Assembly (NCBI GenBank): GCA_002298785.1
Contig: DBMR01000021.1
Location: 1-64,000, forward strand
DNA from: Verrucomicrobia subdivision 3 bacterium UBA693
GTDB taxonomy: Bacteria > Verrucomicrobiota > Verrucomicrobiia > Limisphaerales > UBA8199
Direction of reading: 5' to 3'
Length of the DNA: 64,000 nucleotides
The position numbers were made by a program, and so were the translations under genes. Positions 17,452 through 27,100 of the stretch are shown piece after piece (position 1 is the first letter of the stretch; each line of letters opens with the position of its first letter). The notes under the pieces were generated by a model. That model saw only the letters and a program-made list of their open reading frames with translations. It was not told the origin of the DNA and searched no databases.

Positions 17452-18558
17452 ATGTTGAAAAAACATGTCGCAGCCCGTAACGCTGGCAAGACTCGCAAGA
17501 GCAATGTGCTTTTGACCGTGTCCAGGTCGGCGGAGAAGCGGCACAGCCGGGCTAGCCAAGCCGTAATAGAACCGTCTAAAAGTGATCGGAAGACGCGTAA
17601 GACGTCGCACAAAGCATTTCAAAAGTCGCCTGGCACGCGCGTGGCGGTAGCCAAAGTGATCGAAATGCCGGAAGTGATCCCTCCGTTGGCGCCCGCCCCG
17701 GTGCCGGCTGAGGAAATCTCTGCTGGATCGACGGTCGGGTCGGCGTTGAGCGCTTATTTCCGTGATGTGGGTTCGGTGCCTTTGCTCACCCGCGAAGAAG
17801 AAGTGGAATTGGCCGCCCGGATCCGGCGTGGGGACACGGCGGCGAGGGAGCGTATGATACGCGCCAATTTGCGCCTGGTGGTGAAAATTGCGCGGGACTA
17901 CGACAACCTCGGCTTGCCGCTGCTTGACCTAATCAGCGAGGGGACTATCGGGCTGATGAAGGCGGTGGAAAAATTTGATCCTGCCAAAGGAGGTAAACTG
18001 TCCACCTACGGATCCTGGTGGATCAAACAGCAGATTCGTCGGGCTCTGGCCAACCAGGGGCGGACGATTCGTCTGCCGGTGCATGTGGAAGGGAAGATTT
18101 ACCGCATGGGACGGGCGGAAGCCAAACTGCGCGAAGAATTGGGACGTGAGGCCACTGATGAAGAGTTGGCACACGAGTTGGGAGTGACTTCCCGGCGGGT
18201 GTCCCGGTTGCGCGACGCGGCGATTCGGCCTGGTTCACTGGACGCCCCAGTAGGTGAGGACAAGGATGGTGTCGTGGGCGACCTGGTGAGCGATGAAAAG
18301 GCGCGCACTCCATTGGAGGAATACCAGAGCAAGGCGGATCACAGCCTGCTACGAGAGTTGCTTGAGAAACTTCCGGATCGTGAGTCGCAGATTTTGCGTT
18401 CGCGTTTTGGCCTGGACGGAGAGAACGAACTGACCCTCGAGGAAATCGGACAGCGATTCGGGGTGACTCGGGAGCGGATTCGCCAATTACAGAACGAGGC
18501 TTTCAAAAAGCTGCGAGAGATGATGGAAGACCCGAAAGGGATCGAACTCGCCGCTTGA
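17452..18558 (+). CDS. RpoD/SigA-family sigma factor
   Basis: A 368-residue sigma-70 factor. Regions 1.2 (GSALSAYFRDVG), 2 (LRLVVKIARDYDNLGLPLLDL and STYGSWWIKQQIRRAL), 3 and 4 (EIGQRFGVTRERIRQL) are all present, so it recognises standard -35/-10 promoters. Region 1.1 is missing; the first 95 residues are instead rich in Lys and Arg and of low complexity. It may be the primary sigma factor or a close RpoS-like group 2 paralogue; the sequence alone does not settle this, so I give no symbol. A good ribosome binding site (GAAGGA) precedes the ATG. Downstream is a convergent gene with a shared terminator hairpin. Confidence 0.92.
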   Translation: MLKKHVAARNAGKTRKSNVLLTVSRSAEKRHSRASQAVIEPSKSDRKTRKTSHKAFQKSPGTRVAVAKVIEMPEVIPPLAPAPVPAEEISAGSTVGSALSAYFRDVGSVPLLTREEEVELAARIRRGDTAARERMIRANLRLVVKIARDYDNLGLPLLDLISEGTIGLMKAVEKFDPAKGGKLSTYGSWWIKQQIRRALANQGRTIRLPVHVEGKIYRMGRAEAKLREELGREATDEELAHELGVTSRRVSRLRDAAIRPGSLDAPVGEDKDGVVGDLVSDEKARTPLEEYQSKADHSLLRELLEKLPDRESQILRSRFGLDGENELTLEEIGQRFGVTRERIRQLQNEAFKKLREMMEDPKGIELAA

Positions 18559-18634
18559 GGTTTCCCGGCTGCCCTCGGGTCGGTGCTGCAAATAACGGAA
18601 ACAACGGTGGGCCAGCCGTGTCGCGCCCGACAAT

Positions 18635-18665
18635 AAAAAGGCAGCCTGCGACTCGCGCAGGCTGC
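18635..18665 (-). terminator. Intrinsic terminator for the TIM-barrel gene
   Basis: A perfect 10-bp stem (arms 18641-18650 and 18656-18665) with a 5-base loop. On the minus strand it is followed by CTTTTTATT, a classic U-tract, which assigns it to the minus-strand gene ending at 18696. The hairpin may also stop transcripts arriving from the sigma factor gene. Confidence 0.8.
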
Positions 18666-18695
18666 GCTCTTAAGACTCTGTGAATTTGACAGAGC

Positions 18696-19979
18696 TTATT
18701 TCTTGCCCTTGGCTGCTTTTTTCTTGGCGGCGGGCTTCTTAGCGGCGGGTTTTTTTGTTGCCATAGGTTTTTTTTGGTTATTCCGGGCGAGCCTCGAAGC
18801 AACATGCTTCTGGTTTTGTTTGCTGAACCGTCCGGAAATCTTTGGTGTCCCGCCGCGTGACGCTGCGGGTTTGGTGGTGGTCGCTTCCGACCAGCCGTGG
18901 GCCTGGCGCACAGCGATCATGGCACGAAGCACGTCGTTCCAAGTCTGCTGCTTCATCATGACCGCATTGGGGAACATGCACCCATCCCAGCAAATATGCC
19001 GGATTTTTCGGGTGATCTCTCCTTTGGAACGCAGCCAGTACCCGGCGTGGCGGGAGATGTCCAGTTTGCCATTGGGATCATTGGGCAGGCAGTGGTGGCC
19101 GGTCTTGTCGTGCGTTCCCGAGCCAAAAACCGTGGCATCATTCTGCGCCACATGAAAGTCAATCGTCCAGGGTCCCAGGGCGGCGGTCAACTTCTTGAGC
19201 GCCGCGTCCAGCGGGGCGGCATCCGACCAGTTATAGTCCGGGGGCAGAATGGCGTCTTCGGGGGCGTTATAGCCCATGACGTACAGGAGGGTATGAGCCA
19301 TGTCCGCTTGGAACCCCAGGGTTTTCGGTCGATCCACGCGTTCCAACAAATCGAGCATTTTCTTCCAGCTGTGCATGCCGCCCCAGCAGATTTCGCCCTC
19401 GGCGGCGAGGCGTTCGCCGTAGCCTTCGGCCACCTTGCAAGCCTCACGGAAAGTCCGGGCAATCCTGGCCTGATTCTGCCGTGGGTTGAGACTCCAATCC
19501 CCCACGCCGCAGGCCGAGTCGATGCGAATAATTCCGTAAGGCCTAATGCCCAGCTTGCGCAGAGTCTTTCCGATGCGGCACGCCTTCTCGACCTGGCGCA
19601 CAAAATTCTTCCGATCCGCATCCGTGCCCATAGCGGGACCGCCACCCGTGGGCGGCCAGACGGGAGCTACCAGGGAGCCGACCTTAAGGCCATAGCCGGA
19701 GATTTTGTCCGCGAGCCGTTTCAGGTCCTCCTCACCAGAGTCTATACTCACATGAGGATCAAACAGGAAGAGGTCTACTCCGTCGAATCGGGTTCCATCG
19801 ACTTCCGCAGCCGCCGTTAGGCGAAGCATGGTGTCTAAATCGATGGCGGGTTCAGCTCCGGGACTTCCTTTGCCGACCAGCCCGGGCCACATGGCGTTGT
19901 GAAGCTTGGGGAAGTTGCTCTCAAGTTTTTGCGCCTGCATAGCCTTTTGCATTCGGGTTGCCGCCACACTAGCAGACAC
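18696..19979 (-). CDS. Xylose-isomerase-like TIM-barrel protein with Lys/Ala-rich tail
   Basis: A 427-residue protein. Residues about 25-370 fit the AP-endonuclease-2 / xylose-isomerase-like TIM-barrel fold used by sugar phosphate isomerases and epimerases (DGVDLFLFDPHVSID, IIRIDSACGVGDW, GEICWGGMHSW, QADMAHTLLYVMG, TIDFHVAQND). Asp, Glu and His residues at strand ends could bind a divalent metal; the substrate is unknown. The last 60 residues are a basic, low-complexity tail ending in repeats of Lys-Lys-Pro-Ala-Ala and Lys-Ala-Ala-Lys, like histone H1-type proteins. Just before the last repeats the gene has a run of eight A residues and an in-frame ATG, which would allow slippage or an internal start. 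The start could also be M10 or M14. Confidence 0.8.
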   Translation of the reverse strand: MSASVAATRMQKAMQAQKLESNFPKLHNAMWPGLVGKGSPGAEPAIDLDTMLRLTAAAEVDGTRFDGVDLFLFDPHVSIDSGEEDLKRLADKISGYGLKVGSLVAPVWPPTGGGPAMGTDADRKNFVRQVEKACRIGKTLRKLGIRPYGIIRIDSACGVGDWSLNPRQNQARIARTFREACKVAEGYGERLAAEGEICWGGMHSWKKMLDLLERVDRPKTLGFQADMAHTLLYVMGYNAPEDAILPPDYNWSDAAPLDAALKKLTAALGPWTIDFHVAQNDATVFGSGTHDKTGHHCLPNDPNGKLDISRHAGYWLRSKGEITRKIRHICWDGCMFPNAVMMKQQTWNDVLRAMIAVRQAHGWSEATTTKPAASRGGTPKISGRFSKQNQKHVASRLARNNQKKPMATKKPAAKKPAAKKKAAKGKK

Positions 19980-20076
19980 TTACGGAAAATGGCAAATAGT
20001 TATTCACAAAAAATTCACATTTTTTCACGCGCCCGTTGCGAGCGATCCCCGCTCCCGGTAGCTTCTCCTCTGAACG

Positions 20077-20583
20077 ATGACGCCCGCGTCCCTTAGCTCC
20101 ATCCTGTGCTCGCAATGCGGCTTTTGCTGCGACGGGACGATCTTTGCCGACGTGCAGTTCCAGGAGGGAGACCCGGAAGGGCGGTTGCGGCGATTGCTGA
20201 ACCTGCGGCCGGGCCGCGTGAAGTTTTGCCAGCCCTGCGTCGCGTTGGATGGCAAATTATGCCGGATCTATAAAGATCGCCCGCGCCACTGCCAGAATTT
20301 TGAATGCCTGCTCTTTAAGGCGATACTCGCGGATGAATCCAAACTCCCGGCGGCGTTACGTACAGTGCGAACCTCGCAACGATTGGTCGAGCGCATCCGC
20401 CGTCGGTTGCGGGAATTGGGCTATCAGGATGAGCACCTGCCGCTCGGTCATCGGTTGCGCCGCCTCGCCCGTCGCCTGGAGCGGGAGGCCTTGAGCTCTG
20501 AGGCGGCCGCGATCTACGGCGAATTGACTCTGGATGCGCACCGGTGGAACGGGATTTTGCAGCGGAAGTTCTACCCGGGCTAA
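20077..20583 (+). CDS. YkgJ-like cysteine-cluster protein
   Basis: A 168-residue protein with the cysteine pattern of the YkgJ/UPF0153 family, thought to bind zinc or iron: C11-x2-C14-x2-C17-C18 at the N-terminus, then C51-x2-C54, C62, C72 and C77. The rest is Arg-rich and helical. The function is unknown. Its stop overlaps the stop region of the convergent ThuA gene by four bases, so the two transcripts are antisense at their ends. Confidence 0.8.
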   Translation: MTPASLSSILCSQCGFCCDGTIFADVQFQEGDPEGRLRRLLNLRPGRVKFCQPCVALDGKLCRIYKDRPRHCQNFECLLFKAILADESKLPAALRTVRTSQRLVERIRRRLRELGYQDEHLPLGHRLRRLARRLEREALSSEAAAIYGELTLDAHRWNGILQRKFYPG

Positions 20584-21350
20584 TTCGCGAGCTTGCCGGT
20601 GGCCGCCCACTCGGTACCGCGCCGCAACAGTTGTTGGAACCCGAAGGACTCCATGGCGCGAACGTCGTGGCCCAGCAACAGGGTGAACGATCGTCCCTCA
20701 CCGACCTTTCGTGTCCACGCCACTGGCTCGTCCGCGCCCGAGCCCTGGCGGTCAGCGGCGGAAAACGCGGTGGCCAAGACCTCATTTCCGGGCTGAACTC
20801 CGGTGCGATGCCACAGTTCGTCCGTCGTGAGAAAATTGGTCAGGCCCACGGCAATGGGATGCGTCGGGTTGATGAGTTTTACCGTGAACGCGTGGATGGG
20901 GCCGTGTCCGGTATGACCCAAGTTCCAGGAACCCCCAGCGATCTGTTGGTAATCAGGCCAATCATAGAAAGAAGAACTTCCGGAATGCACGGTCACGATC
21001 CCTTTTCCCTGGCGGATAAAAGCCAGGAACGCCCCTCGGAGTGGTTCCGGCCAATTTGTCACGACGGCGTTGCCGAAGGTGTTCCAGTTGCTGAGCAGGG
21101 CATCGTACTTGGCCAGCATAGAGGCAGTGCACTGTTCCGGGTGTTCGGTCACTTCCACCTCGAATCGCCCCGAGGACTCAAGGATTGACTTAAGTTTGGG
21201 TGTGGTTTCCTGCCAGCTATGGTTGTTTTGACCGCTGAAGATCAGCACCTTTAAGCGCGGACCCGCAGGTTGGGCTGCGGCGATGGCTGGTACGAGCAAC
21301 AGCAGCCAGCAGCGGAGAAAAAGGCGGCAAAGTGTGCGTGAGGTTTTCAT
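20580..21350 (-). CDS. Secreted ThuA-domain protein
   Basis: A 256-residue protein with a signal peptide (residues 1-26, ending AIAAAQ) and one ThuA domain, a class I glutamine-amidotransferase-like fold often linked to trehalose or other sugar use. Family features: VLIFSGQNNHSWQETTPKL at the start, GKGIVTVHSGSSSF in the middle, HPIAVGL, and LLLGHDVRAMES near the end. The cysteine nucleophile of true amidotransferases is absent, as in other ThuA proteins. Such proteins are abundant in Verrucomicrobia and Planctomycetes, often near sugar oxidoreductases; here no such neighbour is adjacent. The start codon lies seven bases from the 3' CCA end of the tRNA-Ser gene on the same strand, so the two may share a transcript. 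Confidence 0.85.
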   Translation of the reverse strand: MKTSRTLCRLFLRCWLLLLVPAIAAAQPAGPRLKVLIFSGQNNHSWQETTPKLKSILESSGRFEVEVTEHPEQCTASMLAKYDALLSNWNTFGNAVVTNWPEPLRGAFLAFIRQGKGIVTVHSGSSSFYDWPDYQQIAGGSWNLGHTGHGPIHAFTVKLINPTHPIAVGLTNFLTTDELWHRTGVQPGNEVLATAFSAADRQGSGADEPVAWTRKVGEGRSFTLLLGHDVRAMESFGFQQLLRRGTEWAATGKLAN

Positions 21351-21356
21351 GAAAAG

Positions 21357-21449
21357 TGGCGGAGAGAGGGGGATTCGAACCCCCGATACGGCTTTTGACC
21401 GTATAACGGTTTAGCAAACCGCCGCCTTCAGCCACTCGGCCATCTCTCC
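21357..21449 (-). tRNA. tRNA-Ser(GCU)
   Basis: A class II tRNA on the minus strand. The acceptor stem pairs GGAGAGA with TCTCTCC. The D arm has GCCGAGTGGCTGAAGGC, the anticodon loop TTTGCTAAA gives anticodon GCU (serine, AGY codons), a long variable arm (ACGGTC with its complement) follows, and the T arm contains GGTTCGAATCC. Discriminator G and an encoded CCA are present at 21357-21360. A TATAAA element on the minus strand (21473-21478), about 24 bases upstream of the mature 5' end, could be its -10 box. Confidence 0.97.
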
Positions 21450-21763
21450 ACCTACGAACAAAGAAAGTGGCATTTATAATCTTTCGGTCAAGCGGAAACG
21501 GCTTCGGCGGCAATGGAAAATTCGCCCGGTCCAGCCGTTTTGAGCAAGGCTGTGCTGCTAATGGTCGAGATTGTCTGCATGCGATAGTTCCCAGGCGAGC
21601 TCCGCCAGTGTGCAGCGGGGCCCGGAGGCCCTTTGAAGCATGCTAACAGGTATCAGGTGGCGAGTTTGCCTGGCTTTTCCCGATCAAGACCAGCAGCTTC
21701 CAAGAGCACTGGGCACCTTGCCAGATGGCAGGTTTCGGGTTAGGGCTAAAGGGAGGCAACGTT

Positions 21764-22735
21764 GTGGCAAAGCAGCGATGGTCTAACGACTCTTTGGTCG
21801 TGGTCGCGATGGGAGCCGTGTTGACGGCGCCGTTCGCGCTCACGCTCCTGACTATCACCGAGTCCCGCCCACTGGTGGTTGACCTCAAAGCGAACCCCAC
21901 TCCCTACGGCTACACCTGGAGCCTTTCATTATTTATTCTGCCGGTGGTGGTGCTGGCATTCTGGTTGAGCCGCCGGCGGGAGAATCGAGTGCAGAACCGG
22001 GCGTTCTGGTTGACAGCCCTCCTGGTGTCGATCAGTGGCATCCTGCTGGACCTGGTATTTGGTCGGACTTTCTTCACCTTTCCGAATCAGGACGCTGTGC
22101 TGGGGGTTTTCTTCCATGGTTACTCCTTCAAGGACGGATGGCAAAAGTCGATACCGATCGAAGAGATCGCTTTTTATATTTTCGGCGCGCTGGCGGTGCT
22201 GCTGGTTTATGTGTGGGGAGACGAGTATTGGTTCAGAGCTTATAATGTAGATGACGGTCCTCGCCGCACTACTCGGCGGCGCCAGGTCATATCCTTCCAC
22301 CCGGCGTCGGCCATATTCGGGGTGCTCGTCTTTTTGGCCGGCTTTCTCTACAAGAAGTTCGGGCCGCAAGCGGATCACAGCGGATTCCCTGGATATTTCC
22401 TGTTTTTGACCCTCGTGGCATTGACGCCGAGTCTCCTGTTCTTTCCGATTGCCGCACCGTTCATCAACTGGCGCGCGTTCAGTCTGGGTTTTCTCTTCAT
22501 TCTATTGGTGAGCCTGTTTTGGGAGGCGGCGCTGGCGGTTCCGTACCAATGGTGGGGTTATCAGCCAGGACAGATGCTGGGGGTTTTCATCAATGGCTTT
22601 TGCGGTTTGCCACTGGAGGCGGCGCTTTTATGGCTGGGGGTCACATGGGCTACGGTCATCCTTTACGAGACCATCGCCACGCTGCTGGTGATGGATTGGT
22701 CACCTCTGAAACCGGCCGGTGGTCCTGAGCCTTAA
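21764..22735 (+). CDS. Lycopene-cyclase-domain membrane protein
   Basis: A 323-residue protein with about eight membrane helices. It carries two copies of the motif of CrtYc/CrtYd-type lycopene cyclases: IPIEEIAFYIFG in the first half and GLPLEAALLWLG near the end. Two such units make a full cyclase in Gram-positive bacteria and fungi, so this looks like a fused two-unit form that cyclises lycopene ends or a similar polyene. No other carotenoid gene is in the window. The start was set at GTG 21764 because GGGAGG (21751-21756) lies seven bases before it; an ATG at 21725 in the same frame has no such site. Confidence 0.7.
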   Translation: MAKQRWSNDSLVVVAMGAVLTAPFALTLLTITESRPLVVDLKANPTPYGYTWSLSLFILPVVVLAFWLSRRRENRVQNRAFWLTALLVSISGILLDLVFGRTFFTFPNQDAVLGVFFHGYSFKDGWQKSIPIEEIAFYIFGALAVLLVYVWGDEYWFRAYNVDDGPRRTTRRRQVISFHPASAIFGVLVFLAGFLYKKFGPQADHSGFPGYFLFLTLVALTPSLLFFPIAAPFINWRAFSLGFLFILLVSLFWEAALAVPYQWWGYQPGQMLGVFINGFCGLPLEAALLWLGVTWATVILYETIATLLVMDWSPLKPAGGPEP

Positions 22736-22777
22736 GGGCTTCGAGATTTCTTTACGACCCAGCATTGGCCGTGGATT

Positions 22778-23965
22778 ATGGTCGCACGATCAATGAATAA
22801 AGAAGCCCATGATGCCCTGCCGCTGGCGTCGGCCACTTCCGGGTCGGCGAACGCGCTTGAGGAATTGCGACGGCAGATAGACCATACGGACCGGGATTTG
22901 GTGGCGTTGCTGGCACGACGCAAAGGTCTGGTGATGCAGGTTGCCAATGTCAAAAAGGAACACGGCTTGCCCACTCACCATCCCGCCCGCGAAGAGGACC
23001 TGATCTCCACGCGCCGCGCGCAGGCGGTGCAGGCGGGATTGGATCCGGATTATGTCGAAGACCTGTTCCGGACGATGATGCGCAATTCCCGCGTGGGCCA
23101 ACTCAATACCCTGGGACGACGCAGCGTGCGACCCGGGGCAAAGGTGCTGATTGTGGGGGGCAAGGGAAGCATGGGGAGTTTGTTCGCCCGCTGTTTTACG
23201 CAGTCGGATTATGCTGTAAGGATTCTAGATGTGGACGATTGGCCACAGGTGCGGGAACTGACGTCCGGCATCGACCTGGCACTTTTGGCGGTGCCGATCG
23301 CACTCACTCCCGCGGTAGCGCTGGAACTTGGGCCGCATCTGCCGAAGGATTGTGTCTTGTGCGACATCACCAGCCTTAAAAGCGAGCCGTTGGCGGCCAT
23401 GCTGCGCGCGCACGCCGGGCCGGTTGTCGGATTGCACCCGCTTTTTGGTCCCAACACCGTGTCGATGGACAAGCAGATCGTCGTTACCACTCCCGGAAGG
23501 GAAAGCGCCGCCTGTCAATGGGTGCTGGACCAGCTATCCGTTTGGGGAAGCCTGGCGGTAGACGCGACTGCCGAGGAACATGATTGGATGATGGGAATTG
23601 TGCAGGCGTTGCGGCACTTCGCCACGTTTGCTTTTGGAGAGTATCTCTGCGCCCGAGAAGTGCCCATATCGCGTACTCTCGATGTTTCCAGCCCCATTTA
23701 TCGACTTGAACTCGGGATGGTAGGCCGACTTTTCGCCCAGGATCCCGCGCTATACGCCGAGATCATCTTCGCGACGCCGGAACGGCGAGCCTTGTTGCGC
23801 GATTTCATCGAATCCCTCAACCGCCACCTGGACATGGTGGATCGAGGTGATAAACAGGCCTTCATCGAGCAGTTCAAGAAAGTGGCGGCCTGGTTTGGGC
23901 CATTCAGTGAGCAAGCCCTGCGCGAAAGCTCGTTCCTTATCGAGAAGCTCGTGCACCGGTTCTGA
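22778..23965 (+). CDS. tyrA: Chorismate mutase / prephenate dehydrogenase (T-protein)
   Basis: A bifunctional enzyme of tyrosine synthesis: chorismate to prephenate, then NAD-dependent oxidative decarboxylation to 4-hydroxyphenylpyruvate. The 395-residue product has an AroQ chorismate mutase domain (about residues 25-110, LEELRRQIDHTDRDLVALL) and a dehydrogenase domain (about 118-380) with the Rossmann motif VLIVGGKGSMGSLFARCF. HPLFGPNTVSMDKQ, QALRHFATFAFG and SSPIYRLELGMVGRLFAQDP are strikingly like the gammaproteobacterial T-protein, unlike the stand-alone TyrA of most phyla. This suggests horizontal acquisition or an old shared form. It starts 42 bases after the lycopene-cyclase-like gene. 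Confidence 0.93.
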   Translation: MVARSMNKEAHDALPLASATSGSANALEELRRQIDHTDRDLVALLARRKGLVMQVANVKKEHGLPTHHPAREEDLISTRRAQAVQAGLDPDYVEDLFRTMMRNSRVGQLNTLGRRSVRPGAKVLIVGGKGSMGSLFARCFTQSDYAVRILDVDDWPQVRELTSGIDLALLAVPIALTPAVALELGPHLPKDCVLCDITSLKSEPLAAMLRAHAGPVVGLHPLFGPNTVSMDKQIVVTTPGRESAACQWVLDQLSVWGSLAVDATAEEHDWMMGIVQALRHFATFAFGEYLCAREVPISRTLDVSSPIYRLELGMVGRLFAQDPALYAEIIFATPERRALLRDFIESLNRHLDMVDRGDKQAFIEQFKKVAAWFGPFSEQALRESSFLIEKLVHRF

Positions 23966-24030
23966 GCTCGAGCAAAGTTTCACCGGTCAGCGTGGCGACA
24001 CACCGTGTGATGGCGGGTGCAAGAAGCTCA

Positions 24031-24075
24031 AACCATTGGCAGCGGTCGATCGGTCACCGCGCGCACCAAATGGTT
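24031..24075. terminator. Hairpin between convergent tyrA and GH78 genes
   Basis: An imperfect stem-loop: AACCATTGG (24031-24039) pairs with CCAAATGGTT (24066-24075) with one bulge, and an inner GCGGT/ACCGC pairing closes the top. There is no T-tract on either strand. It lies in the 137-base gap between two convergent genes, where a bidirectional terminator would be expected. Confidence 0.4.
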
Positions 24076-24102
24076 CTGCGCCGCACACCCGGGAGCCCAA
24101 GG

Positions 24103-27100
24103 TCAGAGCGGTGAATGAAAACTGTAACTGCCGGAATCGAGATTAAACTCGGCTCGGCCGTTTACCGTTTTTAATGACGAAACAGCTCGTCCGCTTTCAG
24201 TGATTTGAGCGGCATTACTGGTGGGAAGGCTAACGGTCGCGGTGGTGCCTGGAGGGACCGTGACTTGCAAAGTGAATTGGCTGCCTCTGGCCTCCCAGGA
24301 AGTCGCGATTCGTCCGCGTACCGAGAGGTATTCGCTCCGGGCCCAATTCACCCCACCGCCGGGGCGCGGGGCGATGGTGAAGTGCTTCCATCCCGGTTGC
24401 GCTTCATCGGGGTTAAGGCCGGCGACGTTTCGCCAAATCCACTCTCCCACGGCACCAAAAGCCCAATGATTGAAAGAATTCATACCGGCGTCCTGGAAGC
24501 CACGGCCTTTGACGTAACCGTCCCACCGTTCCCAAATCGTGGTGGCACCGTTATCGAGCATGTAGAGCCAGGATGGAAAGGTACGATTGGTGAGAATCTG
24601 CCAGGCGATATCATCGTAGCCCGCGCGCCCGAGTTCCAGCATGGCTCGGTGGGTGGTTTGGATTCCAGTGGAGAGGTGGTTGTTATATCGACGAATGTTT
24701 TGGACGAGTCTTTTGGCTGCAGGTGCGCGCAAATTTTCGGGGAGCAGCCCGAAGTTCAAAGCCAGCGCATAGCCGCCCTGGGTGTCTCCTTGAATCTGAC
24801 CATCGGGCAAGACAAAGCGTTGATTGAACACCGCCTTAATGCGTTGGAAAAGTTCTTCATATTGGCGGGCGGCGTCTGATCGACCGGCGATTTTGGCCAT
24901 TCGAGCCACCAACTCGGTTGAGTGAGCAAAAAAGGCGGTGGCGAACAGGTCCTTTGGCACCGAGCCGCCCTGCTTCGGCCAGTCTGCCTGCTTTATCCAA
25001 TCGCCATTCAGCCAGTCGTTGTAGTCGTTGTTGCGACCTTTGCTCCAGATCAGGTCAGGGTTGAGCTTGTGGATGTAATCCACCCATCGGCGAGCGGCAT
25101 CGAATTGCTCGCAAATCAGTCGGGTGTCGGCGTAATTCTGATAGGCGCTCCAGGGAACCATGGTGCCGGCATCACCCCAGGCCGGGACGCCGGAAAAGGT
25201 CTGGTTGGGATTACCCGGGTGTGGTGCGAAATCCGGAAATCGACCGTCTTCCGCCTGGTCATCGCGGATGTCCCGGGCGAACTTGGTAAAGAACGCGGCC
25301 ATGTCCATGTTGAACATGGCGGTTTGGGAAAAGGCCTGGATGTCGCCCATCCAGCCAAAGCGCTCGTCGCGCTGGGGACAGTCGTTGGGGGAACTCATCA
25401 AGTTGGCGCGCTGGGTCCAAAGGATGTTGCGCATCAGTTGATTCAGAGGCGCGTCGGAGCATTCGAAGCTTCCAGCCGCCGGGGCGGTGGAGTGGAAGAC
25501 CCGGCCTTGCACCGTGTTTAACTTCGGCGGTTGCGCCAGCCCGGTCAATTCAACATAGCGGAAGCCGTGGTAGGTGAAATGTGGCTCGAACACAAATTCG
25601 CCATCCTTCGCCGGGGTATAGCGGTCGATCTGCGGCGCGCCGCGCAGGTTGGCGGTGTAGAGAGTGCCATCGTCGTTCAACATCTCAGCATGACGAATCG
25701 TTACTGTCTTTCCCGCCGTCCCGAGAGCGCGTACGCGACACCAACCGACCATGTTTTGGCCGAGATCAAACACGTAAATCCCGGGTTTGGGTTCGGTCAA
25801 GGCGCGCGGAGCCAGCTCCTGGACGATTCGGATGGGTTCGTTGCACTGCCAGACCAATCGTGCCGGGCCGATAGGTGTCGCTGCCGCGGAATGCCAGGCG
25901 GCGGCGTCAAAGCCGGGCTGATCCCAACCGGGCATTTCCCGGCGGGCGTCCTGAACTTCGCCGTCGTAGATCCCTGCCGAGCGGATGCGTCCGCCTGTCG
26001 AACTTTGCCAGGTGCCGTCGGTGACCATGGTCCTATGGGTGCCGTCGGACAATTCGATTTCGAGTTGAAGCAGGAAAGACGGATGCGTGCCGTAGGCAAA
26101 CCGGCCCACTGCCATGAGCCTGCCCGCGTACCAGCCTTCGCCCAGCATGGCGGCAGCTACATTTTCCCCTTTGTGAATGAGGCGAGTGACGTCGTAGACC
26201 TGATATTGAATTCGGTGGCGGTAACTCGTCCATTCTGGTGCCAGCAGCAAATCTCCGACGCGCTGTCCGTTCAGGCGGAGTTCGTAAAGGCCCTGCGCGC
26301 TGGCATAAACGGTGGCGCGGCGTACGGCGTTCGGCAGTGCGAACGATTTACGAACCAGGGTCGCTGGTAACGCGCCCGGCGCTGTCCGGCTGTCGCCCGG
26401 TGGGATCGTGACCTCCACGCCGTCGGTCAGATTTACTTTGGACCAGGAGCCGGTCTCGATTGAGTCCAGTGCGATGACCCTTGCTCCCTGGCCGATCTTC
26501 TTTTCGCCGTCCAGCGGCTGCATTTCCGCCAGCGCGAATGCATAGTTCGTCTGGTCGCGCCGCGCCAACTGCATCACGCTTAACCGCACGAAACGGCTGC
26601 TAACGGGCGGGAACCGGTATATTGGGGAGTTCGTCCCTGGATTGGGCTCATCTTGGGACGTGTGATCCAACACCAGCCGCGCGTTGGGAAAGTCCTCCTG
26701 GTCTGCAACCTCGATTTTGAATCGCGCGGGGAATAGAAAACCGGGTGTATCCGGCTGCCAATCGTAAGGCCGGGCAGGGGATAAACGCACGCCATCGAAA
26801 TGTTTGACCTGACCCAGGTCGAGCATCACCCATTTGAGAGTGTTGGAGGTCGAGGCGATCGCGCTGTGGTACCCGTTCAAAGGCCCGTGGGCGGCGGCAT
26901 TCGTCGCGGTTTCAGGGTCCGCGATCCATTTGGCAAGCCAGTCAGACTGCTGGAGCAATCCCATGGACCAGGTGCCGGGTTCACTCCACGCGCCGGCGTG
27001 GCCATCAAGGTCCCAGACTCGCACTTTCCACCACACCTCCTGGCGTGAGGCTAAGAGCTTGCCCGCGTAAACCACCTCCAGAGTCCGGTCCGACTGGACT

